DNA from: Nemertoderma westbladi
Taxonomy: Eukaryota; Xenacoelomorpha; Nemertodermatida; Nemertodermatidae
Direction: 5' to 3'
Assembly: GCA_032718475.1 (NCBI GenBank)
Contig: JAUCBJ010004624.1
Coordinates: forward strand, 1 to 64,000
DNA length: 64,000 bases
In this document: one piece after another, positions 35,301 through 47,350 of the stretch
Layout: each line of letters opens with the position of its first letter
Numbering within the stretch: position 1 is the stretch's first letter
Notes under the pieces: generated by a model
Database searches by the model: none
The model's input: only the letters and a program-made list of their open reading frames with translations
Told to the model about the DNA's origin: nothing
Made by a program: the position numbers and the translations under genes

Positions 35301-36738
35301 CTTGGTCCCACTAGGACCTTGGTCCCACTAGGACCTTGGTCCCATTTGGACCTTGGTCCCAATAGGACCTTGGTCCCACTAGGACCTTGGTCCCACTAGG
35401 ACCTTGGTCCCATTTGGACCTTGGTCCCAATAGGACCTTGGTCCCACTAGGACCTTGGTCCCACTAGGACCTTGGTCCCATTTGGACCTTGGTCCCAATA
35501 GGACCTTGGTCCCACTAGGACCTTGGTCCCACTAGGACCTTGGTCCCATTTGGACCTTGGTCCCATTCGGACCTTGGTCCCATTCGGACCTTGGTCCCAC
35601 TAGGACCTTGGTCCCACTCGGACCTTGGTCCCATTCGGACCTTGGTCCCACTAGGACCTTGGTCCCACTAGGACCTTGGTCCCAATAGGACCTTGGTCCC
35701 AATAGGACCTTGGTCCCACTAGGACCTTGGTCCCAATAGGACCTTGGTCCCACTAGGACCTTGGTCCCACTAGGACCTTGGTCCCATTTGGACCTTGGTC
35801 CCAATAGGACCTTGGTCCCACTAGGACCTTGGTCCCACTAGGACCTTGGTCCCACTAGGACCTTGGTCCCATTTGGACCTTGGTCCCAATAGGACCTTGG
35901 TCCCACTAGGACCTTGGTCCCACTAGGACCTTGGTCCCATTTGGACCTTGGTCCCAATAGGACCTTGGTCCCACTAGGACCTTGGTCCCACTAGGACCTT
36001 GGTCCCATTTGGACCTTGGTCCCAATAGGACCTCGGTCCCACTAGGACCTTGGTCCCACTAGGACCTTGGTCCCATTTGGACCTTGGTCCCAATAGGACC
36101 TTGGTCCCACTAGGACCTTGGTCCCATTTGGACCTTGGTCCCAATAGGACCTTGGTCCCACTAGGACCTTGGTCCCACTAGGACCTTGGTCCCATTTGGA
36201 CCTTGGTCCCATTCGGACCTTGGTCCCACTAGGACCTTGGTCCCACTAGGACCTTGGTCCCACTAGGACCTTGGTCCCACTAGGACCTTGGTCCCATTTG
36301 GACCTTGGTCCCAATAGGACCTTGGTCCCACTAGGACCTTGGTCCCACTAGGACCTTGGTCCCATTTGGACCTTGGTCCCACTAGGACCTTGGTCCCACT
36401 AGGACCTTGGTCCCATTTGGACCTTGGTCCCAATAGGACCTTGGTCCCACTAGGACCTTGGTCCCACTAGGACCTTGGTCCCACTAGGACCTTGGTCCCA
36501 TTTGGACCTTGGTCCCATTCGGACCTTGGTCCCAATAGGACCTTGGTCCCATTCGGACCTTGGTCCCATTCGGACCTTGGTCCCACTCGGACCTTGGTTC
36601 CATTCGGACCTTGGTCCCACTCGGACCTTGGTCCCATTTGGACCTTGGTCCCATTCGGACCTTGGTTCCATTCGGACCTTTTTCCCATTCGGACCTTGGA
36701 CCCATTCAGACCTTGGTCCCATTCGGACCTTGGTCCTA
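17323..36738 (+). repeat. 17-bp satellite array, ~19.4 kb, ~1,140 units
   Basis: The unit is GGTCCCACTAGGACCTT. GGTCC and GGACC are inverted 5-mers, separated alternately by a variable 5-base spacer (CACTA, CATTC, CATTT, CACTC or CAATA) and by TT. Phase is kept across almost the whole array; I saw only rare length changes (near 26281, 26381 and 27502). Variants are regional: GGTTCC and ACCTCGG units are frequent before about 23500, GGAAATTGG between about 23780 and 33870, CACTCGG with GGTTCC about 27800-35000, and CATTTGG/CAATAGG pairs after about 34600. Open frames on both strands have a 17-residue period because 3 x 17 = 51 bases; they are not genes. Confidence 0.97.
28281..29381 (+). repeat. 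765-bp higher-order duplication within the satellite
   Basis: The blocks beginning near 28281 and 29046 are offset by 765 bases (45 units) and run together identically as far as I compared (336 bases, same order of variants). Other multi-unit offsets in the array are 357 bp (19896/20253), 850 bp (20253/21103) and 527 bp (34605/35132), all multiples of 17. Confidence 0.8.
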
Positions 36739-38013
36739 TGTGTACAGTACAATGTACATTCTGTAAATCATTCAATGATTTACAGTAATTTGTTAGCTTT
36801 AATCTCAACGATAAATCGATGTTATGACAATGACAACAACATTTTAATTTGGCAACGAAATATCACTGAAGGCGGAGTTTCTTTATACTCATTTTGGTTT
36901 TGATTTTATTGCATTTGTTTGTATCTATTGAACTACTGTTTGTATATGTTAGTTCTATCGAAGCGTGAAATGAATGACTATTTAATTTCATTACAGGTAC
37001 CGGTACGTAGTATATCCTTATGCAGATTTAGTCCATCAATATTTTTAAGATTGTTGAATATTATTATAGAATAACATTTACTTTGATTTATTAATAAATC
37101 ATTGTATTGTTGAAGGCTTCACAGTACAGTAGGCCTACACCGTTTGCCAAGTTTCCCGCTTTCAGTATTGTTGGCGCTTAATGTACAGTACAACAATCAC
37201 CGTGGAATAATTTATTAATGATAGACAAAAACTATTAGGCACAGTACACAGTACATTATATAACTAAGTTACTTCATAATGGCAAAGTGTTATTGCGAAC
37301 AAATATATTATATTAATTGTGTTCTTGACATAAAATATATATTATAATCAGAACATTAGTGAAACCCTTCCTTATTTAATAGAACTAACTGGTAATGAAA
37401 GTGGCAATTATTTATTATAAAACTATTACAATGTTTCACCTACAGTAATAGAAAATTAAATACAATTATTATGGAATATATAGGCCTGATCATTCAACCT
37501 TTTAATCAAATGCATCATTTTAAATGCTAACCTGTGTTCCCATGCTGTTATCATTTCAAAAGACTGACTGCGATTTAATAACGTAACCATCATACTAGGT
37601 ATAACCAACAATATTGTCAGAACTGTATAGAAATCCTAAGGCAACCCTAAGGCTACTCTTTCTTAGTTGTTGTTACCCGTATAGCAAGTCGGCGCCACAC
37701 AAACTCCCAAGGGTGTATCCGTGAATCTCCGCAATTCTTAAACCCTTTCCTGTACTCTTCCAGGCCAAAGTCTGGTCTCCATGTCGCTGGCTAGGCGCTA
37801 CAGTGACGAAATTGTAACTAGCACGTTACAGTGTCCCTTTCGAAATTGATCCCCTGTGAAATATCCCCCCCCTCCCCCTCTCTCCCCGGGATTTATCGCC
37901 TAGTCCGTAGGCGATAAATCCCACCCGTCAAAATTGCCTTAGGCGAATCTGTCCTCCCTCCGCCCTACCTCTACACAAACAAATGGAAAAACCGCATTAT
38001 TCCTATACCAGCA
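36739..38013. other. Unique sequence between satellite and TTAA element
   Basis: About 1.27 kb of AT-rich single-copy-looking DNA with no gene I can support. It includes the perfect hairpin at 37888-37922. Confidence 0.5.
37888..37922. repeat. Perfect 14-bp stem, 7-base loop hairpin
   Basis: GGGATTTATCGCCT, loop AGTCCGT, then AGGCGATAAATCCC: an exact inverted repeat just after a C-rich tract (37866-37887). Confidence 0.9.
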
Positions 38014-38017
38014 TTAA

Positions 38018-39577
38018 CCCTATTAGTACCGGGCTATAAAATGCTGTACAAATACCGGGAGGGGGTCATATTGACCCCCCCCTCTAAAATCTACAAATAT
38101 TTACGAAAACGTCTGATTTTTTGTTTGTACGTAGGTATCACTTGTCTGGATCCGACCGAAAAAAAGAATTTTCGAAAAAATGTACTGGGGTGGTTATATT
38201 GCAGCACCAAAATTACAAGTAGTGCACAATTTTCACAAAATTTGAAAGTTACATTTTCGGCTAATTATTTTTCAATACAGGTTTTCTGGGGTGCAAAATA
38301 CATTGGAAAATATTTAAAAATGATATGATTACTATAAATGGCCGTTTAGTCCTCTCTGCGTAGGAAAAAAATGAAAAAAACAAGTAACCAGCACTTTTCA
38401 GTTTGAACACAAAATTTTTATTTCACTTCTACGATGCTATAAATTCACATTTTCAGGTTTTCGAGGGCGCTGATTCTAATGGAATACATTTCTAATATGC
38501 CAGATCATTGATACTTGTATTTTTCGGCGTAATTTGGCAAATTTTGGTGCTAGCACCAAATTTCGTACCCATCACCAAAAAGTACAAGTTTGCGATGTCC
38601 AGTGCTGTTTTTATGGATTCCATCGGATTCAGGACCCTCATAAACCCGTATAACGCAAGAAACAAGGTGATACTATCTACTGATAAATTTGCATATTTTC
38701 CAAAATTTGGTGCTGGCACAACAATTTTCACCCACTGGCGAAAAATACCAGTTTGAGAACTCTTATGAAATTTTTACTGATTCCATTGAATTCAGAACCA
38801 TCACAAACCCGTATAACGCAAGAAACAAGGTGACACAATCAATTGATATATTTGATGGTTTTCAAAATTTGGTGCTAGCACCACATTTTGCACCCACATC
38901 CGAAAAATACAAGTTTGAGATGTCTAGTTCGATAATTATTTATTCCTTTGAATTCAGAACAGCCATAAACCTCTAAAACGCAAGAAATAAATTGTCACAA
39001 GCAATTTTATCTATCGAATGAATTTTCAAAATTTCGTGCTAGCACCAAAATTTGCACACAGCACCGAAAAATACAAGTTTGATACGCTTGGTGCAACTCG
39101 TATATATTTCATCGAATCCAGAACCCCAAAAAACCCCAATTGCGTAAAAAACAAGTTTCAAACAATCAATTTACAAAATTGACATAATTCAAAATTTGGT
39201 GCTGGCACCAAAATTTGTCACCCACCGAAAAAAACAAGTTTGAAATTTCTAAATCAATTTATATGAATTCCATCAAATTTCAAACACCAAAAAACCGGTG
39301 TAAATCAAAAATAGAGATGTTACAATTCATATTTAATGAAATGTAATTTTCAAAAAACGTCTCAAAAAAAGTGCCAAAAGTAGGGTTAAAAAATGGTCCT
39401 ATAACTCGAAAAGTACCCAATATTTTTGAAAACGGTTTTCACTACTAGGAAGACAATAGATTTTTAGGAAAAGTCATAAAATTTCAGATTCCCAACTGCG
39501 TTTGTTTCAGAATTATAATAAAAAAACCACGGGGGGGGGGGGGGTCATATTGACCCCCCCCCCCGGGTTTAATAGGG
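38018..39577. mobile_element. piggyBac-like non-autonomous element, full length (copy A)
   Basis: Flanked by TTAA on both sides (38014-38017, 39578-39581); termini CCCTATTA and inverted TAATAGGG. piggyBac elements duplicate TTAA and begin CCY, so the assignment is by that rule. Near each end is a G/C-run hairpin, GGGGGTCATATTGACCCCC. The interior (about 38550-39250) has roughly five 150-165-bp units, each centred on the palindrome AAATTTGGTGCTAGCACCAAA or a close variant. No transposase. Confidence 0.75.
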
Positions 39578-39581
39578 TTAA

Positions 39582-40635
39582 TTTAACCGTACATTAAACT
39601 AACTGTAACGCCATTCCACAACGTAATAACTTTTCTTGCCTGTTTAAATCACTCCATCTTAAATGTTTTTTTAATTTTCTGTCATTTTTTTTTAAGTTAT
39701 TTTTTGCGCCAGTTTAAATTCCGATTTTAAGGGCTATACCAGATTGCCAGATAATGTAATGTAGTAAATAATGGCAATTTGTTAACTAATATTTTAGAAT
39801 TTTGATACCCTACTATGTATATTGAATAGTCTCAACTCTGTAGGCCCTAATCTTTTTCTTTCCTTCATTATGTACATAGCTAGATAGTTTCATTGTTTTG
39901 GTTAGAAAAGTCTGCCACTGTAACCTTCTCCTCTTATGTATTGTTAACTTGACGGCTTTGGTTAGAAAAGCTTGTCTTTTTAACCAGCCCCTTTTTCACC
40001 TGAGACAACGTGATCGAATCTGGGACCTCCCAGCTAGAAGCAAAGCAAGTGTCCATCACAACCTTCTAGATGGTGACGTGCTATACCCTATAACTATACC
40101 TAACTTGTGTGTTTGGGAATTATGTAAATCGTCTTAATAATATAATATATAAGAATAAATTTAACGTACCGTGTTTGATATTTAAATATAGTTAAATTAT
40201 TACTTAAATAATTATCAAAGTACAATTTAATTTAATTTAATTTATTTATTTAAGTTTAATTTCCAGAATGTAAAATCCATCAATTACATACAACATAACA
40301 CTTCACGTAATGTACTAAACAGCATATAAACAATAAACAACAACTATAATATACAACTATAATATAACGCACAATTATATTAATTCATTCAATGTTTTCA
40401 AAAAGGTTAATTATAGTTGCGAGGTAACATTTTCCCAGTACTAATTTTGCCAACGATCAATCAAAATTGACGTAAGTTCAGAATAATTTATATTATATGC
40501 TTTTGTAAATAAATACATTAAGAAGAATTCTTTGAACGGTTAAATATGGAGTAAATATTTGTGCGTAGCTTTTTAAAAGTATTAATTTTTCGATTGGCTA
40601 CTAAAATAGTATTGTTTTAGTATTAACTACACCTA
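39582..40635. other. Spacer upstream of the CNBD2-like gene
   Basis: AT-rich, no supported gene. It holds two GGTTAGAAAAG repeat-family units at about 39888-40000, followed by a B-box-like stretch (GATCGAATCTGGGACCTCCC, 40011-40030; reverse complement resembles a tRNA-derived SINE B box), and a run of AATTTAATTT-type repeats near 40220-40265. The last part should contain the gene's promoter. Confidence 0.5.
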
Positions 40636-40940
40636 ATGGCGGACACTTTCGCGCATACTGTTGACAGTCGATCTACCAAACATTCATGGTTTACCTGGTG
40701 GGGTGACACAGGGAAACCAGGTAGGACTGGGGAGGGTGGCAGTGACGTTGAGGCTCTAATACACGAGCGATTGGATGAGGTCAAACAGATGATCAGTAAA
40801 ACGAGACGAGCGCAAGGAGTCGATGTGGTGGCTACACTTAGCGAGGCGAAACAGAACTTGGTGAAGACATTATCGGAGACACACCCTGAAACCTTTACAA
40901 GGAGTCATCGCAAAGACTGGAGATTAATAGATATATTCAG
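40636..40940 (+). CDS. CNBD2-like protein, first coding exon
   Basis: Starts ATGGCGGACACTTTC and encodes 101 residues plus two bases. The polypeptide begins with a polar segment (HSWFTWWGDTGKPG) and continues in a helical, charged region ending LIDIF. The donor is CAG|GTAGAC at 40941, weaker than consensus. The intron of 776 bases ends TTTTTAATTCAG at 41716, and the phase-2 join restores a continuous frame (LIDIFRYAVRMTIMVNK). The amphipathic F-R-x-A-V-R segment at the join is like that preceding the cyclic-nucleotide-binding domain in CNBD2 proteins. No promoter element was recognised. Confidence 0.65.
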
Positions 40941-41716
40941 GTAGACTAAGATATACCCCCCTCCGCTGCCCTGAAACTTCACCATTTTATGTTCTAAAAT
41001 TTTTTAGATAACATAACTCTAAGTTTGAATGTTTAAAAGTTGAACTGGTTTGGTCTAATAACAGAAAAAAAATTTAGTTCTACCGTATTTCAAAACGTCC
41101 CCTAATTTTGCTTTGTTTTTCTGGGTTGGATATGTTGGTCAGCCACATACCATAATTAAATTTCTTAGATAAGAGCGTCGTGATTTTGCGTTAAGTTTCA
41201 ATTATTTCTTTGAATACGGTTTTGGTAGCGTCTCTTGTAACATGCCAGGCCAATGAGAGAGGAAAAATTTGGTAATCCCAACATTTTTTCTAAAAAAATA
41301 AATTCCGGAAATCGTACACCTCCTTTCAGATAACATTATATAAACAGACATCATCAGCTGGTTAGTAACAAACAGAAACGCTATTGGTGCAAGTTTGTGG
41401 TGCTGCCTCCCTTTTGTTAGTTTCTAAGTTTTCCTTTTTAGATTCTGAAACCATTTCGTGAATTCAATCTACTGTGATTTTTTCTAGCTCGGATTACTGA
41501 GAAAGCCACCTCTGCGAATCTTATCTATCTGCTATCCGCTGTCAACAGATTACTGATTATTCGTTTTTAGTTTGTGGCACATTTTCAATTATGTACATAA
41601 TAACCGGCGAGATTTTTTTTACTTAACCTACTCGTATAAATTGAATAAAACTGGAATTGTAATTATTAACAATAGTCAAATTTATATTAAATTACCAAAT
41701 ATTATTTTTAATTCAG

Positions 41717-43454
41717 GTATGCGGTACGGATGACAATAATGGTAAACAAGGTAACAATATGGAACCGCATGTACGTGGACAGTGTGTTAGAAGAAGCTCA
41801 CATGGAGTTACATAACAGACGAAAACTGTTACTCAGAGCAGACGTTGTATCTACAGATGATGTTAAAGTAGACAAGGTTGATAATGTGAATGATGATGCG
41901 GAAAGTGGGATTAAAGCAATTCCTGATATCAATATATACTCAATGAACGTTAAAAAATCCTTGGATATTTCTTACATACTGAAAGATTATGGCGAGTTAG
42001 GTCCAAGAAGTACAGCATGGGAATTACGTATGATTCTTGAGACTCCTTCTTATAATCGTACAGATTACATGATACACCGAATAAAATGGTTGATTAAAGC
42101 TACGAAAGCCTTCAAAGACATGTTCCCTGATGACATGTCTGATGAAGTCGCTAGACTTGTAGGCTATGAGGTGTATAGCAATGGGAGAATAATTGCCGAG
42201 CAAAACGAAATGCCATGGCGACTGTACTTTGTTCTAGAAGGCAGAATTAATATCCTTAAAAAATACATCCTTGCAAATGGTCACATTACTAAGTCAATGG
42301 GTTTCATAAATAAAGGCGAGACATCTGATGTCGAAGAAATAGAGAATTACTACATGAGGACAGCTCAGTTCGTTGCCAAGGGACAAGTTGAGGTGTTGTT
42401 CTTTCACAACACCGATTTCCAGTACCTGAGGAAAACGCATTTACCTTTACCGTTAGAATTTCTTAAATCTGTTTACCTCTTTAACGATTACCCTTTGTAT
42501 AAGCTTATAGAACTGCATCCTACATCGATCACCTTTCGTTTTTACCCTTATAACAAAGTTATTTGTAAGGATATAAGTCACAGTTCTGTTATTTACATTA
42601 TCCAGTCTGGTTATTGTCAATTGCTTCGTCATCAAAAAATCAAAGATGTTAGCGCAACTAAGAGAATCCTTCCTGGCGCTACTTTAGAGCATGTGGCTGC
42701 TGCGAAACCATTCCATCACGCCACACATATGGAACAGGACCAAATCCATAAAGATGCTGAGGTTAACATTGATATATCTAAAGAAGCCCTGGAAAATCAT
42801 TCGCTTGTCCACAAACAACCTTCCCGTGAAGTTGAAGATTTAAAAATAAATAAAAATGCGATGTCTGAGAGAGAAAGGAGACTTAATATGAAGAAAGCGG
42901 TGATGGCTTCTGCAACGGTAAATGTTTTTGCGAGAACAGGCTTACCATCAGTAAAGGAGGATGCAGACTATGATGAGAAAATTAATTTGGAAGTTTTGGG
43001 AGAAAATTCTGAAAGAAAAGATCGGAGAAGGAGTTCATTTTTAAGCGATGTTGTTGGAGTTCTTCCAAAGAGAAAAAGTAACGATAAGGATTTAGATGGG
43101 ATTACAAGTGGTGGTATGTCGTCTTATCTAGAGTTAGGTGTTGTCGGACCTGGTCAAGTTTTAGGTATGAATGACATATGCGGTCTGGTTGACAAGCAAA
43201 CAGCGATTGTTGTGAGTATGGGCGCAGAGATCGTATCTGTTAGTAAGCGAATGTTTCTTCTATATTCGGATAATGACACGTTACTAAAATTGACCAAATT
43301 GTCTAAACCATTAGTTGCTGAGCCGGAGGCTGAAAGAGAAGTAGAGAGGTTTGAGTCATGGGAAAGATACAAGAAGGAGGTTAGAGAAGCTGTTGTTAAA
43401 GGTCAGAAACGGAATAAGGCACTGGGAACACCGCGGGGGAACCCAAAATCATAG
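41717..43454 (+). CDS. CNBD2-like cyclic-nucleotide-binding-domain protein, second coding exon
   Basis: Encodes about 579 residues; with exon 1 the protein has 680. A first CNB-like beta-roll follows helix FKDMFPDDMSDEVARLVGYEV, with WRLYFVLEGRINIL as the hallmark strand-turn. An insertion rich in E and Y follows, then FVAKGQVEVLFFHNTDF. A second CNB-like domain starts at FLKSVYLFNDYPLYKLIEL and has SSVIYIIQSGYCQLLR. A polar insert with basic stretches (RERRLNMKKA, RKDRRRSS) precedes a last beta segment LGVVGPGQVLGMNDICG, and a charged helix ends the protein. I see no canonical phosphate-binding FGE-x-A-L-x-x-x-x-R-A cassette, so nucleotide binding is uncertain. CNBD2 in mammals is a sperm protein; function here is inferred from architecture only. 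Confidence 0.68.
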
Positions 43455-43707
43455 AACAACTTCGGGTATGACAACGTTTTTACATTTATACACATTAAAA
43501 AAAAATGTTGTAGTTGTAGGAGTTTATTATTATTGGTATGAATTATTAAATAATATTGTAGTAATTATTTATAGTAAACATCACTTTCTTGTATTGTGGG
43601 GCAAGCCACGAAGTTTGGAGATCCTTAGCGAACTGACACTTTTAGGGCATGAATCAATTATATATAGCGAATAGTTGTTGTCGCCTGCGATACCATTTTG
43701 ACATGCT

Positions 43708-43713
43708 AATAAA
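43708..43713 (+). promoter_or_regulatory. Candidate poly(A) signal of the CNBD2-like gene
   Basis: AATAAA about 255 bases after the stop codon. Confidence 0.4.
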
Positions 43714-45557
43714 TTAGTCAGATTTAAAGCTGTCGAGTTGAAAATTTGTAGCAATCAATAAGACTAAAAAGTTGAGATATTTTAGAAACTTTTAGACATC
43801 CCACGAAGTGGTGCCTTCCCGCAGCTCGTGACATAAACTTATGTTAAGAATCGAAATAATTGTAAGCAAAACCTAAGCAGATGTCTCCTAACCACTTTAC
43901 CTCCTACAGTAGAGGCAGACTGGGTAACTGTAGTCGATTTAAGACCTCACAAAAACTTAGTCTGACGTCTGTAATATATGTGAACAGGTAACAAACAGGA
44001 AGAAAGCATTATAAACAAGGTTCTCATTTCAGACATTTCTAAAATGTTTTCATTTCACTACAACTCTACCGGTAGATTGGAGGACTGCCGAGGGATACTG
44101 TCAGAGCAAAGACGCAACCCTATGGATGGTCGACGGTCTAACATGTATATCTGGCAAGTTTCAGCTTGAACTTATAAAAGCATAGAAATGTGAGGTCTTT
44201 TAATGTATAGACATAGAGTTGTATATTTTTGCAAAATAATGCATATTAGAATGAAAATATTAGAAATAGTACAAAGTAAATAATACGTAATACAGGATAA
44301 TATTATCGTATTTGTAAGGAATATTAATTAGCTTGTAATTATAATCTGTGTCACATTGAATTAACTAACACTCTGTGGTAAATAATAACCCATAATAGGT
44401 AGTTAGTTAGTTAGTTAGTTTATTGTACAGTATAATATCTGAAATTATACCGCACTAAATGAAGTAGTAGGCCTAATCATAATTCAAATCTACAATGAAA
44501 CGTAATAATCATTAGCACGAGTGTATAATATATATACTTGCAAAGGATTTTCCGTAGCCGTAGCACTTCAACAGATTAAATATGGAAATATATAAATATA
44601 GATACGTATAATAAATATTAATAAATAAATAAATAAATAAATATGGTACAATACAATATTAGGCTGAAAATATATGAAAATAACTATTAACTACATTCAT
44701 TGTCTCCCCACTTCTCTCTGGCCGCTATTAATACACAATATTATCTCCTTGATTGAAAATATCCCCATTCGATTTATCTATAAACTATCTATAATCTATC
44801 TATATCTATAATATTATTTACTGATAATGACCAGTACTGCTGTACAGTAATAAGGTAAATATAATGTAGCTATTTAAATATCATGTAAATATCCTCTTGA
44901 CAACTCATCGCCTCTCTAACAAGTAACACCCATCAAACACCAGAAACCATCAGAGTACTGCAGACCCAAATTACAGTAGGCCTTCTCGCACAAAGGACTT
45001 AATTAAAACTACAGTTTTTAGGGGCCTACTTAGAACAGCAAATTTTTCCACTGAATACTAATCCCCATTATTTAACCCACATGGCGAGGTCTATGAATGC
45101 ACTGTAATTATCAAATTTATTTGGGCCATCCAAAATATGATCCTTTAATATTCCCAATATTAATATTTGATCTATTCTAGAATGCTCCATACGAAATCTT
45201 GTTGGGCCTCAATTACAACACAGAATGCTTCGCCCACAATTGTAAACAACTGTTTAGTAGAAAAGTGAAATGTTTCCCAACAGTACGCAGTAACGTAATT
45301 CCTCTATAATTTCTTGCCTCAAATTCTGCAGTGTATATTCTTAAATATTGGGTTAGTTATACCACCGGTTATACCACCACGTGGCTGCTCCATACTGAAA
45401 CCCAGTATCTGAAACCAAAATACCAACAATCAAACCATACAAACAAACAACATAACAACAAACAAACCAATAATACCAAAAATAACATTGACAAACAGAC
45501 AGACAGACCTACATATAGCGAACTCTGGAAACTACTGACAAGTGAGTAGTTTCGATC
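43714..45557. other. Intergenic, AT-rich, simple repeats only
   Basis: About 1.8 kb without a supported gene. Contains (TAGT)n at 44399-44420 and (AATA)n near 44620-44642, and an AC/AA-rich stretch (45420-45510). Confidence 0.5.
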
Positions 45558-46796
45558 ATATTGACCCCCCACCCCCCCCCCCCCCCCCCTCTAAAATCTA
45601 CAAATATTGACGAAAACGTCTGATTTTTTGTTTGTACTTATATTTCACTACTGTAGTCCGAATCCTACCGAAAAAAAGTACCGGGGTAGTTATTTTTCAG
45701 CACTAAAATTACAAGTAGCTAACAATTTTCATAAAATTTGAAAGTTACATTTTTCGGCTGATTGTTTTTCAATACAGGTTTTCTGGAGCCCAAAATACAT
45801 TGACAAATATTTAAAATTCATCAAATTACTATAAAAGGCTGTTTTAGTCCTCTATCTAGGCAAAAAATAAAAAAAACAAGTAACCAGCACTTTTTGGTTT
45901 GAACACAAAATTTTTAATTCACTTATTCGATGCTATAAATTCACATTTATAGGGTTTCTGGGGCGCTGAGTCTAATGGAATACATTTCTAATTTGCCAGA
46001 TCATTGCTACACGTATTTTTCGGCGCAATATGGCTATTTTTGGTGCTAGCAAGGTGACACAATCAATTTATATATTTGATGGATTTCAAAATTTGGTGCC
46101 AGCACCATATTTTGCACCCACTTCCGAAAAATACAAGTTTGAGATGTCTAGTTCGATAATTATATATTCCATTGAATTCAGAACAGCCATAAACCTATAA
46201 AACGCGAGAAATAAGTTGTCACAAGCAATTGAACTATTGAATGGATTTTCAAAATTTCGTGCTGGCACCAAAATTTACACACAGCGCCGAAAAATACAAG
46301 TTTGATACACGTGGTGCAGCTCGTATGTATTCCATCAAAACTAGAACCCCAAAAAAGCCCTATTGCGCAAAAAAAATGATCAAACTATCAATTTTCAAAA
46401 AATACATATTTCAAAATTTGGTGCTGGCACCAAAATTTGGCTCCCGCCAAAAAACAGAGTTTGAAATTTCTAAATTAATTTACATGAATTCCATCTAATT
46501 GTAAACAACAAAAAACCGGCGTAAATAAAAAATATAGATGCACAAATCATATTTTATGAAATGTAATTTTGAAAAAACGTCTCAAAAAAGTGCCAAAAGT
46601 AGGGTTAAAATATGGTGCTATAACTCGAAAAGACCAATAAAACCAATATTTTTGAAAACGGTTTTCACTCTTAGGAAGGCAATAGATTTTTAGGAAAAGT
46701 CATAAAATTTCAGATTCCCAACTACGTTTCTTTCAGAGTTATAACAAAAAAACCACGGGTGGGAGGTCATATTGACCCCCCCCGGGTTTAATAGGG
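45558..46796. mobile_element. piggyBac-like non-autonomous element (copy B), left end lost
   Basis: Starts inside the left G/C hairpin (CATATTGACCCCCC) and runs parallel to copy A, ending AATAGGG next to TTAA (46797-46800). It has fewer of the internal GGTGCTAGCACC-type units than copy A, so units were lost in B or gained in A. Left TIR and TTAA are absent. Confidence 0.75.
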
Positions 46797-47030
46797 TTAA
46801 CACCGTCTCTTACACTAACCTTAGGCCTATTAAAGTTATTAGGGATACTGGAGAATGGGGCCGGGAATGTATAATCCTCTACTATCGTAATTATATCCGA
46901 GGGAATCAATAAATGTTAATTACAGTATTAATTAATGGGAAGGAACATGTTACAATGTAATTCTAACCAAACAATAAACGAGAGGGAATAGAACATAAGA
47001 ACATAGTTATATTTTTGCTCGAAATTTCAG

Positions 47031-47350
47031 GTACTGTATCATACTGGTACTTTATCATACTGGTACTGTATCATACTGGTACTGTATCATACTGGTACTG
47101 TATCATACTGGTACTGTATCATACTGGTACTGTATCATACTGGTACTGTATCATACTGGTACTGTATCATACTGGTACTGTATCATACTGGTACTGTATC
47201 ATACTGGTACTGTATCATACTGGTACTGTATCATACTGGTACTGTATCATACAGGTACTGTATCATACTGGTGCTGTATCATACAGGTACTGTATCATAC
47301 TGGTACTGTATCATACTGGTACTGTATCATACTGGTACTGTATCATACAG
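47031..47350 (+). repeat. 16-bp minisatellite, ~20 copies
   Basis: Unit TACTGTATCATACTGG repeated with almost no divergence; a few units read ACAGG in place of ACTGG and one has GTGCTG. 16 bases is not a multiple of 3, so all three frames are used in turn and an open frame runs through; not a gene. Confidence 0.95.

Noticed and set aside
17323-36738. CRISPR-like array
   Set aside because: Units are contiguous 17-mers with no unique spacers, in a spliced-gene eukaryotic genome.
40011-40080. tRNA gene on the minus strand
   Set aside because: A B-box-like word is present but no A box or cloverleaf could be formed; noted only as possible SINE residue.
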